From Synechococcus sp. LTW-R (GTDB lineage: Bacteria; Cyanobacteriota; Cyanobacteriia; PCC-6307; Cyanobiaceae): DNA of 64,000 nucleotides. Both the position numbers and the translations under genes were made by a program. Under the pieces are notes generated by a model. It saw nothing but the letters and a program-made list of their open reading frames with translations. It had not been told where the DNA came from and did no database searches. The stretch spans positions 558,001-622,000 of the forward strand of contig NZ_CP059060.1 of assembly GCF_014217875.1 (NCBI RefSeq). Direction: 5' to 3'. Of the stretch, positions 54,878 through 62,341 are shown piece after piece (within the stretch, counting starts at the first letter, position 1; every line of letters starts with the position of its first letter).

Positions 54878-55939
54878 TCAGGTCGCTTCGCGGTAGCGCT
54901 CCTTGAGGAATTGGTACGCCTCATTGAGGCGGCGCATCGCATCCGCTGAACCACCGGCATCGGGGTGGTGGCTCACGGCCTGAGTGCGGTAGGCCTCGCG
55001 AATTTCCCGGAGGGTGTAAGGACGATCAGCCACGGTGGCGAGCTGCAGCATCTTCAGTGCGCTGTGCACGTTCATGCTGTTGTCGATCGCATCGAAGGAC
55101 GTGCTGCGCTTGTTGCGACTCCGATGGCACTGAACAAAGCGGGTGATCAAGCTGGCGACGCGAGCGGGCAAGCTCGAACCGCCAAAGGGATCCTCAAGGA
55201 TTCCGGCAGCGACGATGACCCTCTCCAGGCTGGGTTGGCCCTCGGTCCAATCGGGGGCATAGGAGTACATGACCTGCTGCACCAGGTTCCAGCCAAACGG
55301 TCTGCCGTCGCTGTCCCCGGACTGCGGCCAGATGTCGCGGGCGAGCCAGACCATCGCCGCTTCGAGGGCGGCATCCGTTGGCGCCTGGCCATAGACCTCA
55401 CTCCAATGGTGGAGAGCCTGGTGGAGGGCAATGTCGAGGTCCGCCCCCCGGATGAGGGCCAAGGTCGCGTCGGGTTGACTTGAGCGTGCTGGAGCCTCCA
55501 GGGTCTGCTTGACCCGTTTGGCCTGTTTGCGCACAAAGCCGGGGAGCTGAATGCCGCTTCCGCCGGCACTCGGCGCCAACGGCTCATCGACAATCTCGGT
55601 CGCATTGCTTGAGACGTCATCCGAGTCCCGCTGTGCGACAAGTCCGGAATGGACGAGAACGATGGAAACGTCTTCGTTGAGGGGCGCCTGAGATTCTTCG
55701 GCTTCAGCCTCGTTTAATTCCTCGCCGGCGGTTGAGGAGACTCGAACCTCCAGCTGCTCTTCTGCGGACTCGCTCTCTGTGTAGGTGTCTTGACCGCCCC
55801 GGACCTCCTGGAGGAGGCGTTCGACCAGGTCGCCACGGCTTCGCAGCCCCAGTTGTCCCTTGAGGCTGTCGATCCAGGTCAACAGTTCCTCGCTGAGTTC
55901 CAGCGAGATCCGGCGTTTGTCGGTCTCTCGCTGGCTCAC
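54878..55939 (-). CDS. Ribbon-helix-helix and J-domain fusion protein
   Basis: A 353-aa protein of unusual architecture. Residues 8-46 (KRRISLELSEELLTWIDSLK and the following helix) resemble a ribbon-helix-helix DNA-binding or dimerisation unit. An acidic, disordered-looking segment (about 48-110) follows, then a helical middle region. The C-terminal J domain (about 290-350) has the HPD motif at 325-327, needed to stimulate DnaK. I know of no characterised protein with this arrangement. It could recruit Hsp70 to DNA or to a protein partner. The gene lies beside the hairpin-rich segment and 26 nt upstream lies the DUF3370 gene. Confidence 0.78.
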   Translation of the reverse strand: MSQRETDKRRISLELSEELLTWIDSLKGQLGLRSRGDLVERLLQEVRGGQDTYTESESAEEQLEVRVSSTAGEELNEAEAEESQAPLNEDVSIVLVHSGLVAQRDSDDVSSNATEIVDEPLAPSAGGSGIQLPGFVRKQAKRVKQTLEAPARSSQPDATLALIRGADLDIALHQALHHWSEVYGQAPTDAALEAAMVWLARDIWPQSGDSDGRPFGWNLVQQVMYSYAPDWTEGQPSLERVIVAAGILEDPFGGSSLPARVASLITRFVQCHRSRNKRSTSFDAIDNSMNVHSALKMLQLATVADRPYTLREIREAYRTQAVSHHPDAGGSADAMRRLNEAYQFLKERYREAT

Positions 55940-55964
55940 GCAGGCTGGGGAACTGTCCTTGAGG

Positions 55965-57533
55965 TTATCGACCCAAGAGGGTGTTCATCATCTTTTGTTG
56001 GGCCTCCACGGCCTGTTGATAGCGCAGCATCAGGCTCTCGCTCATCCGAATGGGGCTGATCACAGCGGCTGAGACCCCATTCAGGTTGGGCAGTGCCGGT
56101 GGCGGTTGGACCCACTGTGGAGGTGGCACGAGCGCCGGTGCGGTCGGTCGAATCGTCACGGGTTCAAAAGCCGGTGGAGCGGTGACCACGGCGACGGGTG
56201 CCGCAGCTGGGGCAACTTTCGCGGCGACCTCTGAGGCCTCCACCAGGGCTTCACGTTCTTTGAGCTGCGCCAACTGCTGATCGGGAACAACGCTCAGCAA
56301 ATGGCCCGGAGTTGCATCCGCTGGATAGACCAGGCTGACTTTGACCGAATTGACTTGTCCTGGCTTGAGGTAGAGATCGGCAATGGGCAGGCTCTGACCC
56401 GATTTCATGCCGACATGCACCTCCTGGTAGCCATCGGCCGTCTCAATGCGAATTGAACCGCGGAAGGCCGTGAAGCGCCCACGACCATTGACGGTCGGAT
56501 GGCTCAAGACCAATTGGTGGGGGCCTGAGCCCGTCAGGTTCATGGAGACGTCAAAGCGCACCCCATAGGTCCCCACGTTGTTCAGGGAGGAGTCGACCAT
56601 TCGGGTCGCCAGAGGATTGATTTGGACCTCTCCGGTGCCGAAGTGGTGGCGGTTCGTGCTCGTCAGGGGAATGTGCAGGGCCCCTTGCTGCAGATCGTGG
56701 GAGAGGCTGGCTGTGTACTCATCGCCGATTGCAACGCCGGCCACGCGTGAAAACACGGTTCCATTCTCAATTTGCCGGATCCGGCTGAGGTAAACCCGGC
56801 CTGGAGCCAAGCGTCGTTGATCCAGTACGGCCATCAGATCGTCGTCGCTCTGCGGGTCTTCCGCGGCGACGACCGCCATCTGGAAGGGCCCGTCACTGCG
56901 ACCTTTTAGGAGGCCGTTGGCGATGCCTTTCGCCGGGAGTTGGGTGCTGAACAACACCACCCTGCTGTGGGCCGGAATCGTGATCTCCTCGGCCAGTTTT
57001 CTATCGAGCTTGCCTCGTAGCATCTGCACCGCGGTCGCGTCTCCTGGGCCCGTATTCCAAGGGCGGTGCCCCAAGGGTTTGACCCCCATCAAGTTGTTCG
57101 CTTGATAGGGAGCCTCAAAGCTGTTGCGAACGGCTCCCTTCTCGAAGCGAATGTGAACCGGTTGGCTCGATGGGTTGATCAGCAGGGTGGCCAGTGTCAG
57201 TTCGCCGCGGCGGCCGCCGCCGCTGCCCATCCGACTTTTGTCGTGGGGGTAGTACTTGTGATGAACGTGAATGCCGAACTCACCGTTGAAGGTGTAGGTC
57301 GCATTGGCGAGGGGCGCCCCGGTCTCCGCTGCGATGCTCTGACCAGGCGTCGTCGTGACCAAAATCCCAGGACCGTGCACCTCCTCAGGTTGGTTCGAGT
57401 GCAGGACTGGGACGGTATTGAATCGGCCCTGCAGTGGCTTGGCTTGCTGGCCAGCCATCAAGGCCACGTCCGCGAGGGCGGGGCACGGAGCGACCATGAC
57501 GCCGCCGAGGAGAGCAATCGCGAGGGGTCTCAT
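55965..57533 (-). CDS. DUF3370 family exported protein
   Basis: A 522-aa protein with a signal peptide (MRPLAIALLGGVMVAPCPAL, cleavage after ALA). A large beta-rich domain of the cyanobacterial DUF3370 type follows (FGIHVHHKYYPHD, INPSSQPVHIRFEKGAVRNS, NNVGTYGVRFDVSMNLTG). The last 120 residues are alanine/proline-rich and end in a short helix. Its function is unknown; an envelope or cell-surface role is likely from export. The ATG at 57533 is chosen as the start of the signal peptide. Confidence 0.8.
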   Translation of the reverse strand: MRPLAIALLGGVMVAPCPALADVALMAGQQAKPLQGRFNTVPVLHSNQPEEVHGPGILVTTTPGQSIAAETGAPLANATYTFNGEFGIHVHHKYYPHDKSRMGSGGGRRGELTLATLLINPSSQPVHIRFEKGAVRNSFEAPYQANNLMGVKPLGHRPWNTGPGDATAVQMLRGKLDRKLAEEITIPAHSRVVLFSTQLPAKGIANGLLKGRSDGPFQMAVVAAEDPQSDDDLMAVLDQRRLAPGRVYLSRIRQIENGTVFSRVAGVAIGDEYTASLSHDLQQGALHIPLTSTNRHHFGTGEVQINPLATRMVDSSLNNVGTYGVRFDVSMNLTGSGPHQLVLSHPTVNGRGRFTAFRGSIRIETADGYQEVHVGMKSGQSLPIADLYLKPGQVNSVKVSLVYPADATPGHLLSVVPDQQLAQLKEREALVEASEVAAKVAPAAAPVAVVTAPPAFEPVTIRPTAPALVPPPQWVQPPPALPNLNGVSAAVISPIRMSESLMLRYQQAVEAQQKMMNTLLGR

Positions 57534-57708
57534 CAGACCTATGGGACCAACTGCTCTCAACGTGCGAATGGTTGGCGGATGGGTGCGTCGCTGTCCGGAA
57601 TTCTTTTATCTCCTGCTGATCGAAATCAACACAGTCCGGGGTTGGCCTGACCCCTCGTCGCGGCAAACCGCAGCTGCTGGCTAGAACGGCATCACAGCAG
57701 CATTCTCC

Positions 57709-57891
57709 ATGATTTCGCCCTTCTTTGCCTGCGCTGACTCCGGTTCTCCTGCCCAGATGCGGCGGCGGCACCAGGAGCGCAAGCACCAGATGCTCACCTT
57801 CTGGCGCGACGGCCTCGAGCGTCAGCTGGCGGCGATCAATGCCGCCCTCAGCACCCTGGAGCGTCAGATGCAGGATTCAGCTGAGTCCTGA
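57709..57891 (+). CDS. Small helical protein, 60 aa
   Basis: A 60-aa frame with an amphipathic helix FWRDGLERQLAAINAALSTL and a basic RRRHQERKHQ stretch. It may start at the ATG at 57709 or at one about 16 codons later. The 3' end overlaps the convergent sigma factor gene by 44 nt. No family recognised; coding bias is moderate. Confidence 0.5.
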   Translation: MISPFFACADSGSPAQMRRRHQERKHQMLTFWRDGLERQLAAINAALSTLERQMQDSAES

Positions 57892-58459
57892 GTTCCGCCA
57901 GCCCCAGCTGAAGCCTGCGCCGGACCGTGGCCGCACTGATGCCGAGAGCGTGACCCGCGCGGCGCAGGCTCAATCCCTCCAACACCACCAGCTCGACGAC
58001 TTGGCGGTGCCGTTGGGGGATCGATGCCAACCATTGGGAGGCCATGACCCCATCCGGGAGCGGGCGCTCTCTCTCAAGACTGCTCGGTTCGCCACAGTCT
58101 TCGTTCTCGAGCGGTCGCAGCCGCATCAACAGCTCCGCCTGTTCTAGGGCATTCAGGCTGGCGGTACTCCAGCCCGTCACCCGGCGAAGTGCATCTGGCG
58201 TCAGCCCCTTTGGTGTCCTGGCTTGCTGTTTCAGGCATCTGAGTTCCTGAAGCCGCTCCTGCGTTGAGCGTGGCAAGCGCACCAGCTTGCCCTTGTCCCT
58301 GAGGTAGCGAAGAATCGCGCCGCGGATGAAGGTTTTGGCGTAGGCCCCGAGGGGTCTCTCGCGGAGGCGTTCACTTCCCTGGTACGCCCGCAAGAAGCCG
58401 ATCCAGCCCTCCTGGGTGAGGTCGTCGAGTGGTTCGTGGCAGCGTTTGGCGTAGTGCAA
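57848..58459 (-). CDS. Small sigma-70 family RNA polymerase sigma factor
   Basis: An alternative sigma factor. Region 2 is visible as LDDLTQEGWIGFLRAYQGS and FIRGAILRYLRDKGKLVRLPRS, and region 4 ends in an HTH (GLSLRRAGHALGISAATVRRRL). From the TTG at 58459 it has 203 aa, but region 2.1 sequence clearly continues upstream (RSELEAELKRHRGLVQATAL). That upstream frame is open to a TAG yet has no ATG, GTG or TTG; a CTG at 58556-58558 is the best candidate. The length of about 235 aa would fit a type 3-like sigma factor of picocyanobacteria. Target genes unknown. Confidence 0.82.
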   Translation of the reverse strand: MHYAKRCHEPLDDLTQEGWIGFLRAYQGSERLRERPLGAYAKTFIRGAILRYLRDKGKLVRLPRSTQERLQELRCLKQQARTPKGLTPDALRRVTGWSTASLNALEQAELLMRLRPLENEDCGEPSSLERERPLPDGVMASQWLASIPQRHRQVVELVVLEGLSLRRAGHALGISAATVRRRLQLGLAELRTQLNPASDAPGC

Positions 58460-58594
58460 GGCCGTGGCTTGAACGAGGCCGCGATGGCGCTTCAGTTCGG
58501 CCTCCAGCTCGCTTCGGGATCTGTCGTCCTGTATGACAAGCGGTCTGACTGGCTCCAGCGAACTGCGTCCTGCCTAGCCCCGTCATCCGTGAAT

Positions 58595-59470
58595 TCACGG
58601 AGCCATGGCGACCGACCGCAGTAGGGCCAAGGCGCCGTTGGAGCGCAACCAGGTTGCATCAGAACCGCCTGTCAGCAGCAGGTACCCCGCAAACCCCAGG
58701 GCGTTGACACTGAATCCAGCTGCGTGTTCCTTGACCCGAGCCACGGTCATGAACCACTCCGGACTGATCAAGACGTTGTATGGGGCCTTCGGCCGCTCAG
58801 CAGTGTTGGCATCCCCCAAGCCCAGACGGGCGGCGTGCTCCTGGTAGAGCTCCTCCAGCTCCTCCGAGGCGGCTGGGCCGTCGTACTGCGTGCGCCGGCT
58901 GAGCTGATACCGCCAGGGCCAGGGTTCCTCATCGCCCGCGAGTTGTGCTGCGATCGAGGCCTGCAGCGGACAGATCTCCTCGTTCGGTAGCCGCGGCAGC
59001 AACTGCAGGTGACGGTGCGGTTGGCTGGCCCCGGCTTCGGGGCAGCTATTGAAAAACCACAGGCCTGGGGTCTCGGCATCGACCCGCGCCAACTGCTGCC
59101 AATCGCTTGGCTCAAGCCATCCCGACTGGGGGCGCCACTGCTGCGTGATTAACAGCAGATGACAGCGCTGAACTGGAAACTTATTGAGCAACAAGAGATG
59201 CGAACTCCCAAGGCGCTCCACCTCCAGCCGCTGATCCCAAGGCAAGAAGGGATTTGGTTTGGGGCCTTCACGCCGTAGATGCTTGGGGGTGGCCGAGACC
59301 AACCGACGCAGGACGAAGGGCGCGCAGCTCTCGATTGGCTCGAGGGCCGTTTGCAGGGGGACAAGGGCGCCATTGGCCTCGGCGACGTCGCTGCAGTGCA
59401 GCGCTGCCGTCCCGTAGCGACCAAGACCGCCCATCTCGTCCCCTCCGCGCAGCTCTGATGGGAGCGTCAC
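58595..59470 (-). CDS. Ap4A phosphorylase-like (ATP adenylyltransferase family) protein
   Basis: A 291-aa HIT-superfamily protein. The nucleotidyl-acceptor histidine lies in the HxHxQ motif QPHRHLQLLPR, preceded by NPFLPWDQRL and LLLNKFPVQRCHLLLIT. It fits ATP adenylyltransferase/Ap4A phosphorylase, which degrades diadenosine tetraphosphate. The GTG start overlaps the PhzF stop (GTGA), which supports it over an ATG 12 codons later. Third or fourth gene of a minus-strand operon. Confidence 0.85.
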   Translation of the reverse strand: MTLPSELRGGDEMGGLGRYGTAALHCSDVAEANGALVPLQTALEPIESCAPFVLRRLVSATPKHLRREGPKPNPFLPWDQRLEVERLGSSHLLLLNKFPVQRCHLLLITQQWRPQSGWLEPSDWQQLARVDAETPGLWFFNSCPEAGASQPHRHLQLLPRLPNEEICPLQASIAAQLAGDEEPWPWRYQLSRRTQYDGPAASEELEELYQEHAARLGLGDANTAERPKAPYNVLISPEWFMTVARVKEHAAGFSVNALGFAGYLLLTGGSDATWLRSNGALALLRSVAMAP

Positions 59471-60378
59471 GCTGCGCTCACCCTGCAGACGTCCCAGCCG
59501 CCCGGATCATGGCCGGGGGCACCGGCTTCAATCTGTCCCTCCCAAAGGACATGACCCGTGCCGCTCAGTTGCACCTGCAAGCCTTGAAGGACCTCACAGC
59601 GCATGCCACCACTGCGCCGGGACGGCTGCCAACCGTGCAGCGTCGTCTTGCCAAGCTGTTGCGCCCACCAGGGCGCCACCAGGGCATGGGCTGAGCCCGT
59701 CACCGGGTCCTCATCGATTCCGAGGCCAGGGGCAAAGAAACGCAGTTTGTAATCGCAGGGCTGGCCAAGGAGCCGCTGCGGCCGGTCAGCGGGCAGGGCC
59801 TGCATGACGACCAGACCCTGACGGTCCGGGCCTTGGAGTCGTTCGCTCACCCCCGCCAGTGTCTCCAGGGATTGGTCTTCTCCAATCAGGACCACCCGGT
59901 AGCCCAATGTCGACGTCCAGTAGCCCTGGGCCTCGGCGTTCAGGATCGCAGCCAGGTAGCTCGGGCAGGGTTCGGCCACGAGGGGCTCACTGGGAAGAGT
60001 TAGCGACGCCGCTCCAGCGGTTGAGGGGTCGACACAGACCCTGAGGCCGCCACTGCGACTGGCCAGGACCAGCTCCTGCCCGGGCTTCATCAGTCCCCAT
60101 CGTTGTAAGGCCAAGGTGGACGCCAAGGTGGCGTGACCGCAGAGCGGCACTTCACAGGTGGGCGTAAACCAGCGCAGGCACCACTGACCGTCAGAGTTCC
60201 GCCAGAGAAAGGCGGTTTCGGATTGCTGCAGGCTGCCGGCAAGGGCCTGCATCCACTCCGAACGGGCCGCTTGGCTGAGTTCCACGACCGCGGCTCCATT
60301 CCCCTGCATGGGTCCGGCTGCAAACGCCTCGATCAGGACCGCCCGCTGGGCCTGATCCCCTGGAGTCAGCTCGCCCAT
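59467..60378 (-). CDS. PhzF family isomerase
   Basis: A 303-aa member of the PhzF/diaminopimelate-epimerase-like fold. GNGAAVVEL near residue 26, PTCEVPLCGHATLAST and DEDPVTGSAHALVAPWW are the family signatures. The catalytic glutamate is probably in QQSETAFLWR. Biological substrate unknown; no phenazine genes are nearby, so a general isomerase role is likely. It starts 6 nt after gpsA. Confidence 0.87.
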   Translation of the reverse strand: MGELTPGDQAQRAVLIEAFAAGPMQGNGAAVVELSQAARSEWMQALAGSLQQSETAFLWRNSDGQWCLRWFTPTCEVPLCGHATLASTLALQRWGLMKPGQELVLASRSGGLRVCVDPSTAGAASLTLPSEPLVAEPCPSYLAAILNAEAQGYWTSTLGYRVVLIGEDQSLETLAGVSERLQGPDRQGLVVMQALPADRPQRLLGQPCDYKLRFFAPGLGIDEDPVTGSAHALVAPWWAQQLGKTTLHGWQPSRRSGGMRCEVLQGLQVQLSGTGHVLWEGQIEAGAPGHDPGGWDVCRVSAA

Positions 60379-60384
60379 CCAGCC

Positions 60385-61302
60385 CTATCCCTGCTCGCCG
60401 CGAAGACTCCGTTGCATTAAGGCATGGACGGCCTCCCTTGGACCACAGCGTCCCTCCAACAGATCCACCACCTGTTGGCAGATCGGGAGAGCCAAGCCGT
60501 AACGCTCTCCGACAGCCACGACAGCCTCGGCTGTTTTTTTGCCCTCCACCGTGGCACCCACCTGAACAAGGGCTTCATCGCCGCCCTTTCCTTCGGCCAG
60601 GGCCAGGCCAAAGCGGTAATTCCGGCTCAGGGGGCTGTTGGCCGTGGCCAAGAGATCCCCCAGACCCGCCAAGCCATAAAGGCTCGCCGGGTCCCCACCG
60701 AGACGCTCCAGAACGAGCGCCATCTCGGCCATGCCCCGACAGAGGAGCGAGGCCTTCGCGTTCGCCCCGAGTTGAAGCCCATCGCAGATGCCCCCGGCGA
60801 TGGCCATCACGTTTTTCAGGGCTCCAGCCAGCTCGACCCCAAGGGGATCGGCACTCGCATACAGGCGCAACTGCTGGGAACTCAGCGTCTGCTGCAGCTC
60901 CTGGACGAGGACTGAATCACGGCCCGCCAAGACACTGGCCGCTGGGCAGCCCTTGGCCAATTCATCGGCCAGGTTCGGACCGCTTAAGACCACGACCTGA
61001 AGGCTTGGCTGACTGCCCAGCCAGAGCTGACTGGCCGTGCTCTGGGTCTCCAAATCCAGGCCCTTGCTGCAGCTCACCAGTGGGACCTGCTGCGGCCAGT
61101 GCGGGCCGAGTTCCGGTGCCAGGTGCTTCACGCCCTGGAGCGCCACAGCAACTAGGACCAGATCGGCCCCCTGGATGACCTCCAACGGCGATCCGCCAGT
61201 GCGGCGACTCCAGCTGCACACCTGATGGCCTTGGCGCTCGACCAGATCCGCCAAGGTTTGTCCCCAGGCCCCAAGACCCAGGACACCGATGGCAAGTCCC
61301 AT
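60385..61302 (-). CDS. gpsA: Glycerol-3-phosphate dehydrogenase [NAD(P)+]
   Basis: Makes sn-glycerol 3-phosphate for phospholipid synthesis. The 305-aa protein has the NAD(P) motif GVLGLGAWGQTL (residues 6-17), SCSKGLDLETQ, ALKNVMAIAGGICDG with the catalytic lysine, and GLAGLGDLLAT. The start overlaps the DUF2237 stop by one base (TGATG). It is near the short end of the family length range. Confidence 0.93.
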   Translation of the reverse strand: MGLAIGVLGLGAWGQTLADLVERQGHQVCSWSRRTGGSPLEVIQGADLVLVAVALQGVKHLAPELGPHWPQQVPLVSCSKGLDLETQSTASQLWLGSQPSLQVVVLSGPNLADELAKGCPAASVLAGRDSVLVQELQQTLSSQQLRLYASADPLGVELAGALKNVMAIAGGICDGLQLGANAKASLLCRGMAEMALVLERLGGDPASLYGLAGLGDLLATANSPLSRNYRFGLALAEGKGGDEALVQVGATVEGKKTAEAVVAVGERYGLALPICQQVVDLLEGRCGPREAVHALMQRSLRGEQG

Positions 61303-61682
61303 CAGCGGGTGGTGGCGTGGGCCTGGAGCAGGTCCAGGGGAATCACGGCCAGGGTTGAATCCTCACAGGCCTCAAGCCGCACCGGCGGGGCCATCCCGTC
61401 CTGGTAGGCCTCCAGCCAACGGGCCGCGCAGACGCACCAATGATCCCCCGGTTTGAGGCCAGGGAAGTTGTAGGCGGGCACTGGCGTCGTCAGATCGTTG
61501 CCCTGGGCCTTGGAGTAGCTCAGAAATTGCTCATTGACGACGCAACACACGCTGTGGCGTCCCAGGTCCGCCGCATCGGTGTGGCAGTAACTGTCACGAA
61601 ACCAACCGGTCATCGGGTCACATCCGCACTCCTGCAAGGGCTCTCCAAGCACATTCAGGGCCTTGGTTTCGGCGATGCTCAT
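61302..61682 (-). CDS. DUF2237 family protein
   Basis: A 126-aa protein with the family motifs NVLGEPLQECGCDPMTGWFRD, CHTDAADLGRHSVCCVVN and a tail with PGDHWCVCAARWLEA. Several conserved cysteines (C20, C22 and the CC and CVC pairs) suggest metal or redox function, but none is established. The ATG at 61682 is chosen; seven codons upstream are also open. First gene of the operon with gpsA. Confidence 0.85.
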   Translation of the reverse strand: MSIAETKALNVLGEPLQECGCDPMTGWFRDSYCHTDAADLGRHSVCCVVNEQFLSYSKAQGNDLTTPVPAYNFPGLKPGDHWCVCAARWLEAYQDGMAPPVRLEACEDSTLAVIPLDLLQAHATTR

Positions 61683-61810
61683 GGGTGGGTTCGGACTGTT
61701 CACAGCGGAATTCGCAGCTCAATTCTGACGAAGGAGTGGCACAAAACCGCCTGGGAGGTTGACGGGATTGGGGGGGTAGGCGTTAAAGGTCATTCAGCCA
61801 ACCCCCCTAC

Positions 61811-62038
61811 ATGAGCTGGGACTTCACCGAAGACGGAGCCTTCCTGGCCCTCTGCGATGCCTTCAAGGAGAGCGGCGAGAGCTCTGCCATTGAGTTCTTG
61901 GCCAACGGAGAAGGAGCATTCCACTTCCAGGAATTGGCTCAGAATGCGGCTGGTGAAGGTGTCGATCTGTCGGACTCCTCTGATCTGGAATCGTTCCAGC
62001 AAGAGGTGATCGACACCATGGAAAACCTTTGCGGCTGA
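61811..62038 (+). CDS. Small acidic protein, 75 aa
   Basis: A 75-aa, strongly acidic protein (MSWDFTEDGAFLALCDAFKE at the start) without membrane segment. Predicted mainly helical. I do not recognise a family; similar small acidic proteins are common in picocyanobacteria. It ends one base before the convergent 91-aa gene. Confidence 0.65.
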   Translation: MSWDFTEDGAFLALCDAFKESGESSAIEFLANGEGAFHFQELAQNAAGEGVDLSDSSDLESFQQEVIDTMENLCG

Positions 62039-62039
62039 T

Positions 62040-62315
62040 TCAGCTGCCGTAGAAGAACGCCACTTCCTTGTCCTTCAGACCCTCCCAACCGGCTGCCTTG
62101 AGGCGAGCATCGAGGGTCTCCTGGTCGAAATGCTTGGACCCGGTCTTCACGACACGGTTCCTCATTGATTTTTTGACACCGCTGCGGGCCCTCTGGCTCT
62201 CCAGGTCCATCACCTCGGTGTAGAGGCTGAGCATCTCCTGGGGGATCGGGCTGCCATCGAGATCGATGCCTGAGGCGATCGCAGCATCAACGCCGCCAGG
62301 TCCAGCAATGGCCAT
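62040..62315 (-). CDS. Hypothetical protein, 91 aa
   Basis: A 91-aa soluble protein with the segments GIDLDGSPIPQEMLSLYTEV and HFDQETLDARLKAAGWEGLK. No family recognised. It starts 26 nt after the metH stop on the same strand, so it may be co-transcribed with it. An imperfect GGGTCAGGG...CCTTGACCC hairpin occupies that gap. Confidence 0.65.
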   Translation of the reverse strand: MAIAGPGGVDAAIASGIDLDGSPIPQEMLSLYTEVMDLESQRARSGVKKSMRNRVVKTGSKHFDQETLDARLKAAGWEGLKDKEVAFFYGS

Positions 62316-62341
62316 GGGTCAGGGGGGGGAGGCCCTTGACC

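Noticed and set aside
60530-60541. T-rich run (GCTGTTTTTTTGCC) as terminator
   Set aside because: It lies inside gpsA coding sequence, with no stable stem before it on either strand.
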